Part shown: positions 1 through 5,594 of the stretch, piece after piece
Position numbering within the stretch: position 1 is the stretch's first letter
Layout of the letters: every line of letters starts with the position of its first letter
The notes under the pieces: generated by a model
Told to the model about the DNA's origin: nothing
The model's input: the letters and a program-made list of their open reading frames with translations, nothing else
Databases searched by the model: none
Origin: Candidatus Aminicenantota bacterium
Lineage (GTDB): Bacteria > Acidobacteriota > Aminicenantia > UBA2199
Assembly: GCA_026393775.1 (NCBI GenBank)
Contig: JAPKZM010000139.1
Coordinates: 1-6,069, forward strand
DNA length: 6,069 nucleotides
Direction of reading: 5' to 3'
Program-made: the position numbers and the translations under genes

Positions 1-2
1 CA

Positions 3-53
3 GCCGAAGTCTATGCCACGCTGATGGAAAAGGAAAAGGCTATTCTCAATTGA
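3..53 (+). CDS. 3' end of an unidentified upstream gene (partial)
   Basis: The third forward frame is open from the left edge to a TGA at 51-53 and would encode the last 16 residues of a protein ending MEKEKAILN. The composition (charged, helical, with GCC/ACG/CTG codons like the neighbouring genes) looks like a real C-terminus. Too little is present to name a family. The promoter of the next gene starts about 50 bp downstream, so this gene probably belongs to a separate transcription unit. The other two forward frames hit stops at 22-24 and at about 71-73 and look less like coding sequence. Function unknown. Confidence 0.4.
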   Translation, partial: AEVYATLMEKEKAILN

Positions 54-104
54 CGCCGTTTCCGAAAAACTAGCCTGGCAGAGCCGTAGCAAGCTTTCCC
101 CTGT

Positions 105-133
105 TTGACCGGCCGCGCCGGCTGTTATATAAT
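105..133 (+). promoter_or_regulatory. Strong sigma-70 promoter giving a near-leaderless mRNA
   Basis: A -35 box TTGACC (105-110) and a perfect -10 box TATAAT (128-133) are separated by the optimal 17 bp. The expected transcription start is about position 140-141, which is the G before, or the A of, the ATG at 141. The mRNA should therefore have no or almost no 5' UTR, consistent with the absence of a Shine-Dalgarno sequence. The spacer is GC-rich and contains an inverted repeat CCGGC-CGC-GCCGG (109-121) that could serve as an operator. Promoter boxes are seen directly; the start site is inferred. Confidence 0.8.
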
Positions 134-140
134 CGCGCTG

Positions 141-773
141 ATGGATCATCTAAGAAAAACGATTCTGCTGGTCCGCCACGGGACCACTACCTTCAACGAA
201 ACCGACCATCTGCAGGGGTTGATCGACAATCCCCTGAACCAAAGAGGGCGCAACGAAGCCGCCCGCCTGGCCGCTAGGCTGAAGGGAACGGTCATCGATG
301 CCATGTTTTCGTCGCCGCTGCAGCGGGCCGTGGAAACGGCGACCATCATCAATGGTTTCCACGACTTGCCCCTGACCCTGGTTCCCGAGTTCAGCGAGAT
401 CGATCTGGGAGAATGGGAGGGGCTGAACTACACCCAGGCGCGCGAGCAATTTCCCGAAGTTCATCGGCGCTGGATCAGCGACCCAGATTTTCCGATCCCG
501 GGGGGCGAGAGCTTCACCAGCGTCTGTGCGCGTACGCGGACAGGGCTTGAGCGGATCCTGGCGGACGGCGGCAGGCATATCCTCATTGCTGGCCACGCCT
601 CGGTTAACCGGGCCATCCTGGCCAACTTACTCGACCTGAGCCCGGCTGCCGCCAGGCACTTCAGAACCGGCAACGCCGCCCTTTCCCGGCTGCTACTACT
701 GGAAAACTCCCTGCAGCAATGGGCGGTGGTCGATTTCTGGAACAGCACTTCGCACCTGGAAAACGCCTCATGA
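141..773 (+). CDS. Histidine phosphatase superfamily protein (phosphoglycerate-mutase-like)
   Basis: A 210-residue cytoplasmic protein of the histidine phosphatase superfamily, which removes phosphate from small molecules through a phospho-histidine intermediate. Visible signature: LVRHGTT at residues 10-16 with R12 and the nucleophile H13; SSPLQRAVETA at 58-68 with R62; the acid region SEIDLGEWEGL at 85-95; and the second catalytic histidine H152 in IAGHASVNRAIL. All core catalytic positions are present, so it should be active. The family includes cofactor-dependent phosphoglycerate mutase, alpha-ribazole phosphatase (CobC) and broad-specificity PhoE types; about 200 residues suits the CobC/PhoE/GpmB size class. 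The substrate cannot be read from the sequence. ATG 141 is chosen because it begins just before the conserved first strand; an upstream in-frame TTG at 105 is the -35 box itself. The stop overlaps the argS start (ATGA, 770-773), implying co-transcription and translational coupling. Confidence 0.9.
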   Translation: MDHLRKTILLVRHGTTTFNETDHLQGLIDNPLNQRGRNEAARLAARLKGTVIDAMFSSPLQRAVETATIINGFHDLPLTLVPEFSEIDLGEWEGLNYTQAREQFPEVHRRWISDPDFPIPGGESFTSVCARTRTGLERILADGGRHILIAGHASVNRAILANLLDLSPAAARHFRTGNAALSRLLLLENSLQQWAVVDFWNSTSHLENAS

Positions 774-2680
774 AATTCCTGCAGGAAAACGTCAAAAAGC
801 AGGCCCTGGCCATTTTGAAAAACGACTACGAGATTACCGACGCCGACCTAGTTTTCTCCCTGCCGGGGGAACGGAAATTCGGCGATCTTTCGACCAACCT
901 GGCCTTTGTCCTTGCCAAAAAGATAAAAATAAAGCCGCTCCTGCTGGCCAACGCCATGGCCGGAAAACTGCAAAACCGGCTGGCGGAAATTGAAAGCATC
1001 CAGGTCGCCGGCGGCGGCTTCATTAATTTTTTTCTGCGCCGTGATCCGTTTCTCCACTATCAATGGCAAAACCGGATGCGGCCAATGCCGGCCAAGCCTG
1101 AAAAAATCGTCGTCGAGCACACCAGCATCAACCCTAACAAGGCGGCCCATATCGGCCACCTGCGCAACTCCTGCCTGGGCGATATCCTGGCCCGCTGCTG
1201 CCGCTTCCTGGGCCACGAGGTGGAAGTCCAGAATTACATCGACGATACGGGCATCCAGATCGCCGACGTGGTCTGGGGTTTGCTCTATTACCAGAAAAAA
1301 GACCTGGCCGCCATCAAGGAAATCAGCGACTTGGCTTCCTATCTCTGGAACCTTTATGCCGAGGTGAACCAGGCATTCGCCACCGACGAAAAACTGGCCG
1401 CCGCACGACGGGAAGTGCACAAAAAAATAGAGGAAAAGATCAATCCCGAATACGAGGCCTGCCTGTACATCGCGCAACAGGTCCTGCTGGATCACATCCG
1501 CACCATGGCCCGGCTCGATATCCAGTACGATTTACTGGCCCGCGAAAGCGATGTCATCGGCCTGGATTTTTTCAAAGCGGCTGCGGCCGAACTGACTTCC
1601 CGCCGGGTGATGACTTTGTCCCAGGACCCGGAAAAACAAGGCTGCCTGGTCATTCGCTACGAGCAGGAAAACATCGAAAAGATCATCGTCCGCTCAAACC
1701 AGACCATCACCTATGTCGGCAAGGATATCGCCTACAACCTGTGGAAATTCGGCTTGCTGCCCCGCGATTTTCATTACCGGCCTTTCTTCACCTATCCCGA
1801 CAACCATCCAATTTACATGACCGCCGGCGAACCCGGTACGCCGACGTCAAGGTTCGGCCAGGCGGGCAAGGTATTCAATGTCATCGATGTCCGCCAATCC
1901 TACCTGCAGAACCTGATAGCCCAGGTCCTGCTCCAGCTGGGTCACGTCGAACAGAGCCGCAATTTTATCCATTTTTCCTACGAAATGGTGGCCATGACCC
2001 CAGGCTGCGTCCGCGAAATGGGCTTGAATTTGACGCCGGAAGAGGAAAACAAGCCATACGTCGAAGTATCGGGGCGCAAGGGCCGCGCCGTTAAGGCCGA
2101 CGATCTGATCGACCAATTGATCGCGAAATCGAGACTCGAAATCAAATCCCGCAATCCCGGCCTGAGCCCGGACGAGGCGGAACCGATCGCCAGGGCCATC
2201 GCCGTGGCCGCTCTGCGCTATTTCATGGTCAAGTTCAACCTCAACTCCGTGATCGCCTTCGATTTCAAGGAAGCCCTGAACTTCGAAGGCGACAGCGGCC
2301 CTTATCTGCAATACACCCTGGTCAGGCTGAACAGTATTCTTAAAAAGGCCGCCGCCGCCGGACTGGGGGCGTTAAATGAACCCGGTTGCCTAGCGCGCCT
2401 CGAAAAGGCGGAACGAGAGCTTTACTGGGAAATCATCTTGAACCTTTCGCTCCTGCAACCACAGGTCGAGTACGCCCTGGCCAACCACGAGCTTTCCTCC
2501 CTGGCCGCCTATGCGTACGGCTTGTGCCAGAAATTCAATCACTACTACCACCTCTTCCCGGTTCTCGCCGAAAAGGACCCTCTGGTCAAAGATTTGCGCC
2601 TGACCTTGATCTCGCTCTTCAAAAACAAGATGGAAAAACTCCTGCAAATAATGGGCATCAGCGTTCCTGATAAAATGTGA
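770..2680 (+). CDS. argS: Arginyl-tRNA synthetase (class I)
   Basis: Cytoplasmic enzyme that charges tRNA-Arg with arginine using ATP. The 636-residue protein shows the ArgRS domain order: an N-terminal Add1 domain (about 1-105, with GERKFGDLSTNLAF at 33-46); the class I catalytic core opening with VVEHTSINPNKAAHIGHLRN (HIGH at 127-130) followed by NYIDDTGIQIADVV; a KMSKS-equivalent loop VSGRKGRAV at 433-441, non-canonical as in many ArgRS; and a C-terminal DALR anticodon-binding domain beginning near ALRYFMVKFN (481-490) with FEGDSGPYLQYT (505-516) and ending LLQIMGISVPDKM. It is somewhat longer than the usual 550-600 residues. The start at 770 overlaps the preceding stop as ATGA and has only a weak TGGA as Shine-Dalgarno, suggesting translation coupled to the phosphatase gene. 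An earlier in-frame ATG at 719 would add 17 residues unlike ArgRS, so it is rejected. Confidence 0.96.
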   Translation: MKFLQENVKKQALAILKNDYEITDADLVFSLPGERKFGDLSTNLAFVLAKKIKIKPLLLANAMAGKLQNRLAEIESIQVAGGGFINFFLRRDPFLHYQWQNRMRPMPAKPEKIVVEHTSINPNKAAHIGHLRNSCLGDILARCCRFLGHEVEVQNYIDDTGIQIADVVWGLLYYQKKDLAAIKEISDLASYLWNLYAEVNQAFATDEKLAAARREVHKKIEEKINPEYEACLYIAQQVLLDHIRTMARLDIQYDLLARESDVIGLDFFKAAAAELTSRRVMTLSQDPEKQGCLVIRYEQENIEKIIVRSNQTITYVGKDIAYNLWKFGLLPRDFHYRPFFTYPDNHPIYMTAGEPGTPTSRFGQAGKVFNVIDVRQSYLQNLIAQVLLQLGHVEQSRNFIHFSYEMVAMTPGCVREMGLNLTPEEENKPYVEVSGRKGRAVKADDLIDQLIAKSRLEIKSRNPGLSPDEAEPIARAIAVAALRYFMVKFNLNSVIAFDFKEALNFEGDSGPYLQYTLVRLNSILKKAAAAGLGALNEPGCLARLEKAERELYWEIILNLSLLQPQVEYALANHELSSLAAYAYGLCQKFNHYYHLFPVLAEKDPLVKDLRLTLISLFKNKMEKLLQIMGISVPDKM

Positions 2681-2685
2681 GGATA

Positions 2686-2702
2686 CCGATTCCCGGAAGC
2701 GG
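2686..2702. repeat. Near-perfect 17-bp dyad, possible operator
   Basis: CCG-a-TTCC-c-GGAA-g-CGG is an inverted repeat with seven of eight positions per arm complementary around one central base. It lies right after the argS stop and its centre is about 22 bp upstream of the -35 box at 2716. A one-base centre is too tight for a good RNA hairpin, and there is no adjacent T run, so a protein-binding DNA site is a better guess than a terminator. The symmetry is seen directly; the function is inferred. Confidence 0.35.
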
Positions 2703-2715
2703 ACATGGGGAAAAG

Positions 2716-2743
2716 TTGTTTTTTGAAAAACTTGCATTATAAT
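2716..2743 (+). promoter_or_regulatory. Probable sigma-70 promoter of the ECF sigma operon
   Basis: A perfect -10 box TATAAT (2738-2743) is preceded by TTGTTT (2716-2721) at 16 bp, giving an expected transcription start near 2750. The first sure gene downstream starts at 2942, so the leader would be about 190 nt. No convincing ECF-type promoter (GGAAC-like -35 with a matching -10) was found in this gap, so autoregulation by the sigma factor encoded next is not evident. The short AAGTT...AACTT inverted repeat at 2713-2733 overlaps the -35 and spacer. Confidence 0.6.
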
Positions 2744-2765
2744 TGTTGCATATCTCTCTCATTAC

Positions 2766-2792
2766 CTATCTCTCCGTCTGGAGGGGAGATGG
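2766..2792 (+). promoter_or_regulatory. Leader hairpin covering an RBS and start codon
   Basis: In the predicted leader RNA, bases 2766-2775 (CCTATCTCTCC less its first C) can pair with 2783-2792 (GGGGAGATGG). This gives a 10-bp stem with two G-U pairs, closed by the seven-base loop GTCTGGA. The 3' arm contains most of the purine-rich ribosome-binding site GGAGGGGAG (2780-2788) and the whole AUG at 2789-2791 of the candidate small ORF. When folded, translation of that ORF should be blocked. It could alternatively be a dispersed intergenic hairpin repeat of this genome. Pairing is read from the sequence; folding energy was not computed. Confidence 0.5.
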
Positions 2793-2923
2793 AAAGGGTT
2801 TTAGAGCCGGAAGAGCGGAAGAAACTATTTCAAGCCATACGTAAAGGAAAATTGCGGTTTTTTTCATATTTTGGCCAGCGTGCAAAAAAGTCGACCGTGC
2901 TTGCAACTTTTAGGCCAAAATAA
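2789..2923 (+). CDS. Candidate small ORF / leader peptide, 44 residues
   Basis: I do not recognise this small protein. An ATG at 2789 follows a strong GGAGGGGAG ribosome-binding site (4 nt between GGAGG and ATG) and lies about 40 nt below the predicted transcription start. The product is basic: MERVLEPEERKKLFQAIRKG, then a short aromatic stretch FFSYF (24-28) and a lysine/arginine-rich tail ending FRPK. It has no signal peptide, membrane segment or cysteines. Codon use (TTA, ATA, AGG, CTA) is unlike the GC-rich neighbours, which argues for recent origin, transfer or chance. Its stop at 2921-2923 is 18 nt before the sigma-factor ATG and lies at the end of an inverted repeat, so its translation could influence that of the sigma gene. 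An upstream in-frame ATG at 2705 precedes the promoter and is rejected. It may be a real regulatory peptide or a non-coding leader. Confidence 0.4.
   Translation: MERVLEPEERKKLFQAIRKGKLRFFSYFGQRAKKSTVLATFRPK
2867..2922 (+). repeat. 10-bp perfect inverted repeat before the sigma gene
   Basis: TATTTTGGCC (2867-2876) is exactly complementary to GGCCAAAATA (2913-2922), separated by 36 nt. A second, inner pair AAAAGT (2886-2891) and ACTTTT (2906-2911) could extend the fold; TGCAA (2881-2885) and TTGCA (2901-2905) form an alternative inner pair. The right arm ends 19 nt before the sigma-factor ATG at 2942 and includes most of the stop codon of the candidate small ORF. No T run follows, so it is not a classical terminator. 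It may be a translation-control hairpin or a protein-binding site. Confidence 0.5.
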
Positions 2924-2941
2924 GCATCTTATGGACTAGTC

Positions 2942-3475
2942 ATGGATGATCTGATCAAACTGCTGAAAGCCGGGAATGAAACTGCCTTGAAAGAATTGAT
3001 GACCATGTATAAAAAACCGATATACAATTACCTGAACCTGCTGCTGGGAAACCGGCAGCTGGCCGAAGAACTGACCCAAGACACCTTTGTCAAGGTATAT
3101 TTCAAGGCCCACACCCTGAAAACCGATCACGCGCAGGTTTTGAAAGCCTGGATATACACCATCGCCACCAATCTGGCGCGCAGCGAATTCCGCAAGAAAA
3201 AACTAAAAAAGATATTGTCCCTGGCCAATGTCAATCCCCGCCAGGCCTCCCAGGACCCCGATTTAGAGGGACGGATGATCCTGGCCCAGCTGGTCACCCG
3301 CATTCCAGAAAAATGGCGGGTGCCGCTGGTGATGAAAGAGATGGACAATTTTTCATTTTCCGAAATCGCCCAGATATTGGATAAGCCGGTAGGCACGGTC
3401 AAATCATTGGTCTTCCGGGGAAAAGAGCACCTAAAGAGACAATATCTCGATCCCGAAGGAGCAACCCATGTCTGA
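2942..3475 (+). CDS. ECF-type RNA polymerase sigma factor (sigma-70 family)
   Basis: A 177-residue extracytoplasmic-function sigma factor that would direct RNA polymerase to a specific set of promoters when released from its anti-sigma. Region 2 spans about 17-86: ELMTMYKKPIYNYL, then AEELTQDTFVKVYFKA (41-56), a typical core-binding and -10-recognition segment, and AWIYTIATNLARSEFRKKK (69-87). A short linker leads to region 4 (about 113-167) with RIPEKWRVPLVMKEMDNFSF and the helix-turn-helix FSEIAQILDKPVGTVKSLVFRGKE, which recognises the -35 element. There is no region 1.1 or 3, as expected. The ATG at 2942 is the only usable start: an in-frame TAA lies at 2921-2923 with no ATG, GTG or TTG between. 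It has no real Shine-Dalgarno (only GGA at 2933-2935), suggesting low or controlled translation. Its end overlaps the next gene by 8 bp. The ECF subgroup was not assigned. Confidence 0.93.
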   Translation: MDDLIKLLKAGNETALKELMTMYKKPIYNYLNLLLGNRQLAEELTQDTFVKVYFKAHTLKTDHAQVLKAWIYTIATNLARSEFRKKKLKKILSLANVNPRQASQDPDLEGRMILAQLVTRIPEKWRVPLVMKEMDNFSFSEIAQILDKPVGTVKSLVFRGKEHLKRQYLDPEGATHV

Positions 3476-3821
3476 TTGGCAAGACATTTTTCAATCCCGT
3501 GACATACTGCAGCCTGGAGCTGATTTTGAAGAGCAGGTTTTTTTCAAAATCAGGAAAAAGAAAAGATTGAGAAAAATCGGCTACGGCGCGACGGTCATGG
3601 GCAGCCTATTGCTGTTGTTCTCGTTGCTGCAGATATTCCGCCCGGCCGTTCGTCCCATTTTGCGGACCAACACCGACACGCCGGTCATTCAAAAGGAAGA
3701 AATCCCCTTGCGCGATGACCTGTTTTTCTCGACTTTTGACAGTCACACCCGCTATTCCATTGAACCGGTTTCCCTTAAGAAAAAACCGAAAAGTAACGAT
3801 ATTGCCATCAACCAAATTTAG
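3468..3821 (+). CDS. Single-pass membrane protein, putative anti-sigma factor
   Basis: A 117-residue protein with a short N-terminal cytoplasmic part, a strongly basic stretch KIRKKKRLRK (28-37), one hydrophobic segment at about 39-58 (GYGATVMGSLLLLFSLLQIF) and a polar C-terminal tail of about 60 residues. The positive-inside rule puts the N-terminus in the cytoplasm and the tail in the periplasm. Its position directly after, and overlapping, an ECF sigma gene by 8 bp is the classic place of an anti-sigma factor, and the topology fits. However, it has no cysteine and no HxxxCxxC zinc motif, and its N-terminal domain (about 37 residues) is shorter than usual anti-sigma domains, so the role is inferred from context. 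The ATG at 3468 has a good ribosome-binding site AAGGAG (3456-3461) six bases upstream. A 9-base gap separates it from the next gene. It could instead be a small membrane accessory protein. Confidence 0.7.
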   Translation: MSDWQDIFQSRDILQPGADFEEQVFFKIRKKKRLRKIGYGATVMGSLLLLFSLLQIFRPAVRPILRTNTDTPVIQKEEIPLRDDLFFSTFDSHTRYSIEPVSLKKKPKSNDIAINQI

Positions 3822-3830
3822 GAGAAAAAC

Positions 3831-5594
3831 ATGAAAAAAGCATTATTCCTTCTGTTGCTGCTTTTATGGACCGTCCTTTCGGCTGCCGCTGCGGAAAAAA
3901 TAGACGCCATTGAAAACGAAATTAAAGTTGTGCTGAACCAGGTTTCGCCATCGTTGGTCAAAGTCGTTTCCGAGAACGCCAAAAAATACGTGGCCACCGG
4001 CATTGCCCTGGAAAACGACCTGATCATCACCACCTCGCTGGTCACCAGCCACCCTTTTGAAAAGATTTACGTGGAAGACATCAACGGCGCCCGGATCGCG
4101 GCCGCGATCGCCGGCCAGGACGACCGCGCGGGCTTGACCTTGTTGCGCCTTAGCCAAAAAGGGCCGCGGCAATTGCCGCCGGCCAGGCAAGCCGCCGTCG
4201 GTGACTGGGTGGCCTTGATCGGCCTGTTCTACGACCGTTTCCCGGCCATCTATCAGGGGATCATCAGCAGCCGTTCGGAAACGGAATTGATCGTGAATGC
4301 CCCGGTTGCTCCCGGCTCGGCCGGCGGCGCCGTGGTGAACAAAAAAGGCGAGCTGCTGGGAATCATCCGCGGCAGCGTGGGTTTTTCCTTTACCCCCGAA
4401 TACACCTTCAAGGACCATTCCGCGATGATCGTAGTCAGCGGCTCCAAGAATGAGAGCGGCAGCCTCTGCTATGCCCTGCCGATCGAAAGAGTCAAGCGCA
4501 TTGCCGAAAAACTAAAGACGTCGGGAAAAATTGTCTATGGCTGGCTCGGCGTCAGTTTCCATGGCGATTCTAACCTGATCCAGGCGGTGGAAAAAGATTC
4601 CCCGGCTCAACGAGCGGGAATCCGCAAAGGAGACCAGATAGAAGAAATTTCCGGGAATGCAATCTCTTCATTCCGGGACATCTCAGCCGCGCTGTACGAC
4701 AAACTGGCCGGGGAAAAGATTGCCGTCCAACTCAAGCGGTCGGGAAAGTCGCTGCGTTTGGACATGGAACTGGGCGAACGCAAAGGTGAAATTCCCTTCC
4801 CCCCGGGAACCAGCGCTGAACCCGAATGGCCGGAACTGCCCCCGATGCCCGAGTTGAGCGAGCTCTCCGAATCACCAGGATGGGAAATCGCCCTGCCGAA
4901 AATTCAAAACTATCTTATCAAGTTCGGCGGGCCCCGGCAGCTGGGGGTCGAAATCATCGAATTGACCCCCGAACTGAGCCGAAAATTCGGTGTCAAGGAT
5001 GAATTTGGACTGATCGTTTCGCGTTTGGGCGAGTCCTCGGCCGCGCAAAGAGCCGGCCTCAAAGCCGGCGACATCATTATTCGGGCCAACGGCCGCGACT
5101 GCAGAACCGGCTTCGACATGATGGACATCATGAAGTCCTTGAAAGACAAGGAAGCGGTAAGGCTCGAGCTCTACCGGGACGGCCAATTGAAAAGATTCGC
5201 CATCATCCCGGACAAAAAAGAATCCCGAGACTGGGACATGAAAAAATTCTCGAAAAAAATACAAAACCTGAAGGACAGTATCCGCAGCGAGGTCGGAACA
5301 ATCAATAATGAAAAACTCAGTCAGATGCGCCAGGTAAGGGAAAAAGCGGCAATTGAACTGCGCAAGCAAAGGGAACAGGCCATGCTCCAATTCCAGCTGG
5401 AAAGCGAAAAACTCGCCGATGAAGTTCTGATTTTAGAGGCAGAGAAAAGCAAAATCAATGTTGAAATGAGAAAAAAATACGCCGAAGAATTGCGTGAACT
5501 CAAAGAAAAGATCAAAGAAATCCAGAAGAACATCGCCAGCGATCTGGCGGCGGGGAAGGACGTTAAACGCCCCGGATCTTCATCCCAGGAGTGA
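3831..5594 (+). CDS. Secreted HtrA/DegP-like protein with degenerate protease site, two PDZ domains and coiled coil
   Basis: A 587-residue exported protein. Order: signal peptide (1-21, MKK, a run of leucines, cleavage probably after SAAAA); trypsin-like HtrA domain (about 30-230); PDZ1 (about 236-313, YGWLGVSF start, SPAQRAGIRKGDQI at 257-270); proline/glutamate-rich linker (about 318-350); PDZ2 (about 370-460, SSAAQRAGLKAGDIIIRANG); charged coiled coil (about 468-570). Aligning by eye to DegP motifs, the catalytic triad is lost: TNNHV has become TTSLV (His to Leu70), DPRSDIAL has become DDRAGLTL (Asp to Gly101) and GNSGG has become GSAGG (Ser to Ala164). The fold motifs around them are kept, so this is likely a non-proteolytic chaperone, sensor or scaffold in the periplasm. 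The ATG follows AGGAG (3820-3824) by six bases; that site overlaps the stop of the upstream gene. Clustering with the sigma gene recalls algU-mucD and suggests envelope-stress control. Confidence 0.9.
   Translation: MKKALFLLLLLLWTVLSAAAAEKIDAIENEIKVVLNQVSPSLVKVVSENAKKYVATGIALENDLIITTSLVTSHPFEKIYVEDINGARIAAAIAGQDDRAGLTLLRLSQKGPRQLPPARQAAVGDWVALIGLFYDRFPAIYQGIISSRSETELIVNAPVAPGSAGGAVVNKKGELLGIIRGSVGFSFTPEYTFKDHSAMIVVSGSKNESGSLCYALPIERVKRIAEKLKTSGKIVYGWLGVSFHGDSNLIQAVEKDSPAQRAGIRKGDQIEEISGNAISSFRDISAALYDKLAGEKIAVQLKRSGKSLRLDMELGERKGEIPFPPGTSAEPEWPELPPMPELSELSESPGWEIALPKIQNYLIKFGGPRQLGVEIIELTPELSRKFGVKDEFGLIVSRLGESSAAQRAGLKAGDIIIRANGRDCRTGFDMMDIMKSLKDKEAVRLELYRDGQLKRFAIIPDKKESRDWDMKKFSKKIQNLKDSIRSEVGTINNEKLSQMRQVREKAAIELRKQREQAMLQFQLESEKLADEVLILEAEKSKINVEMRKKYAEELRELKEKIKEIQKNIASDLAAGKDVKRPGSSSQE

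Noticed and set aside
105..140. In-frame TTG start at 105 for the phosphatase gene
   Set aside because: The TTG is the -35 box of the promoter and would lie upstream of the transcription start; the added residues do not resemble the family.
719..769. Upstream ATG start for argS at 719
   Set aside because: It would add 17 residues inside the phosphatase gene, whereas ATG 770 gives the standard ArgRS N-terminus and the usual ATGA overlap.
848..1495. Long open frames on the minus strand inside argS and similar ones elsewhere
   Set aside because: They lie opposite strongly conserved genes, have no family resemblance or ribosome-binding signals, and are expected shadows in GC-rich coding DNA.
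2686..2724. Intrinsic terminator for argS
   Set aside because: The dyad has a one-base centre and the T run begins about 17 bases after it, so hairpin and T tract are not joined.
2705..2788. ATG at 2705 as start of a 72-residue small protein
   Set aside because: It lies before the predicted promoter at 2716-2743 and has no convincing ribosome-binding site; the ATG at 2789 has a strong one.
2858..2864. T run GTTTTTTT in the leader as an attenuator terminator
   Set aside because: No stable GC-rich stem lies directly upstream; the inverted repeat is downstream of it.
2744..2941. ECF-type autoregulatory promoter or riboswitch in the sigma leader
   Set aside because: No GGAAC-like -35 with matching -10, and no recognisable conserved riboswitch core; only the hairpins described could be supported.
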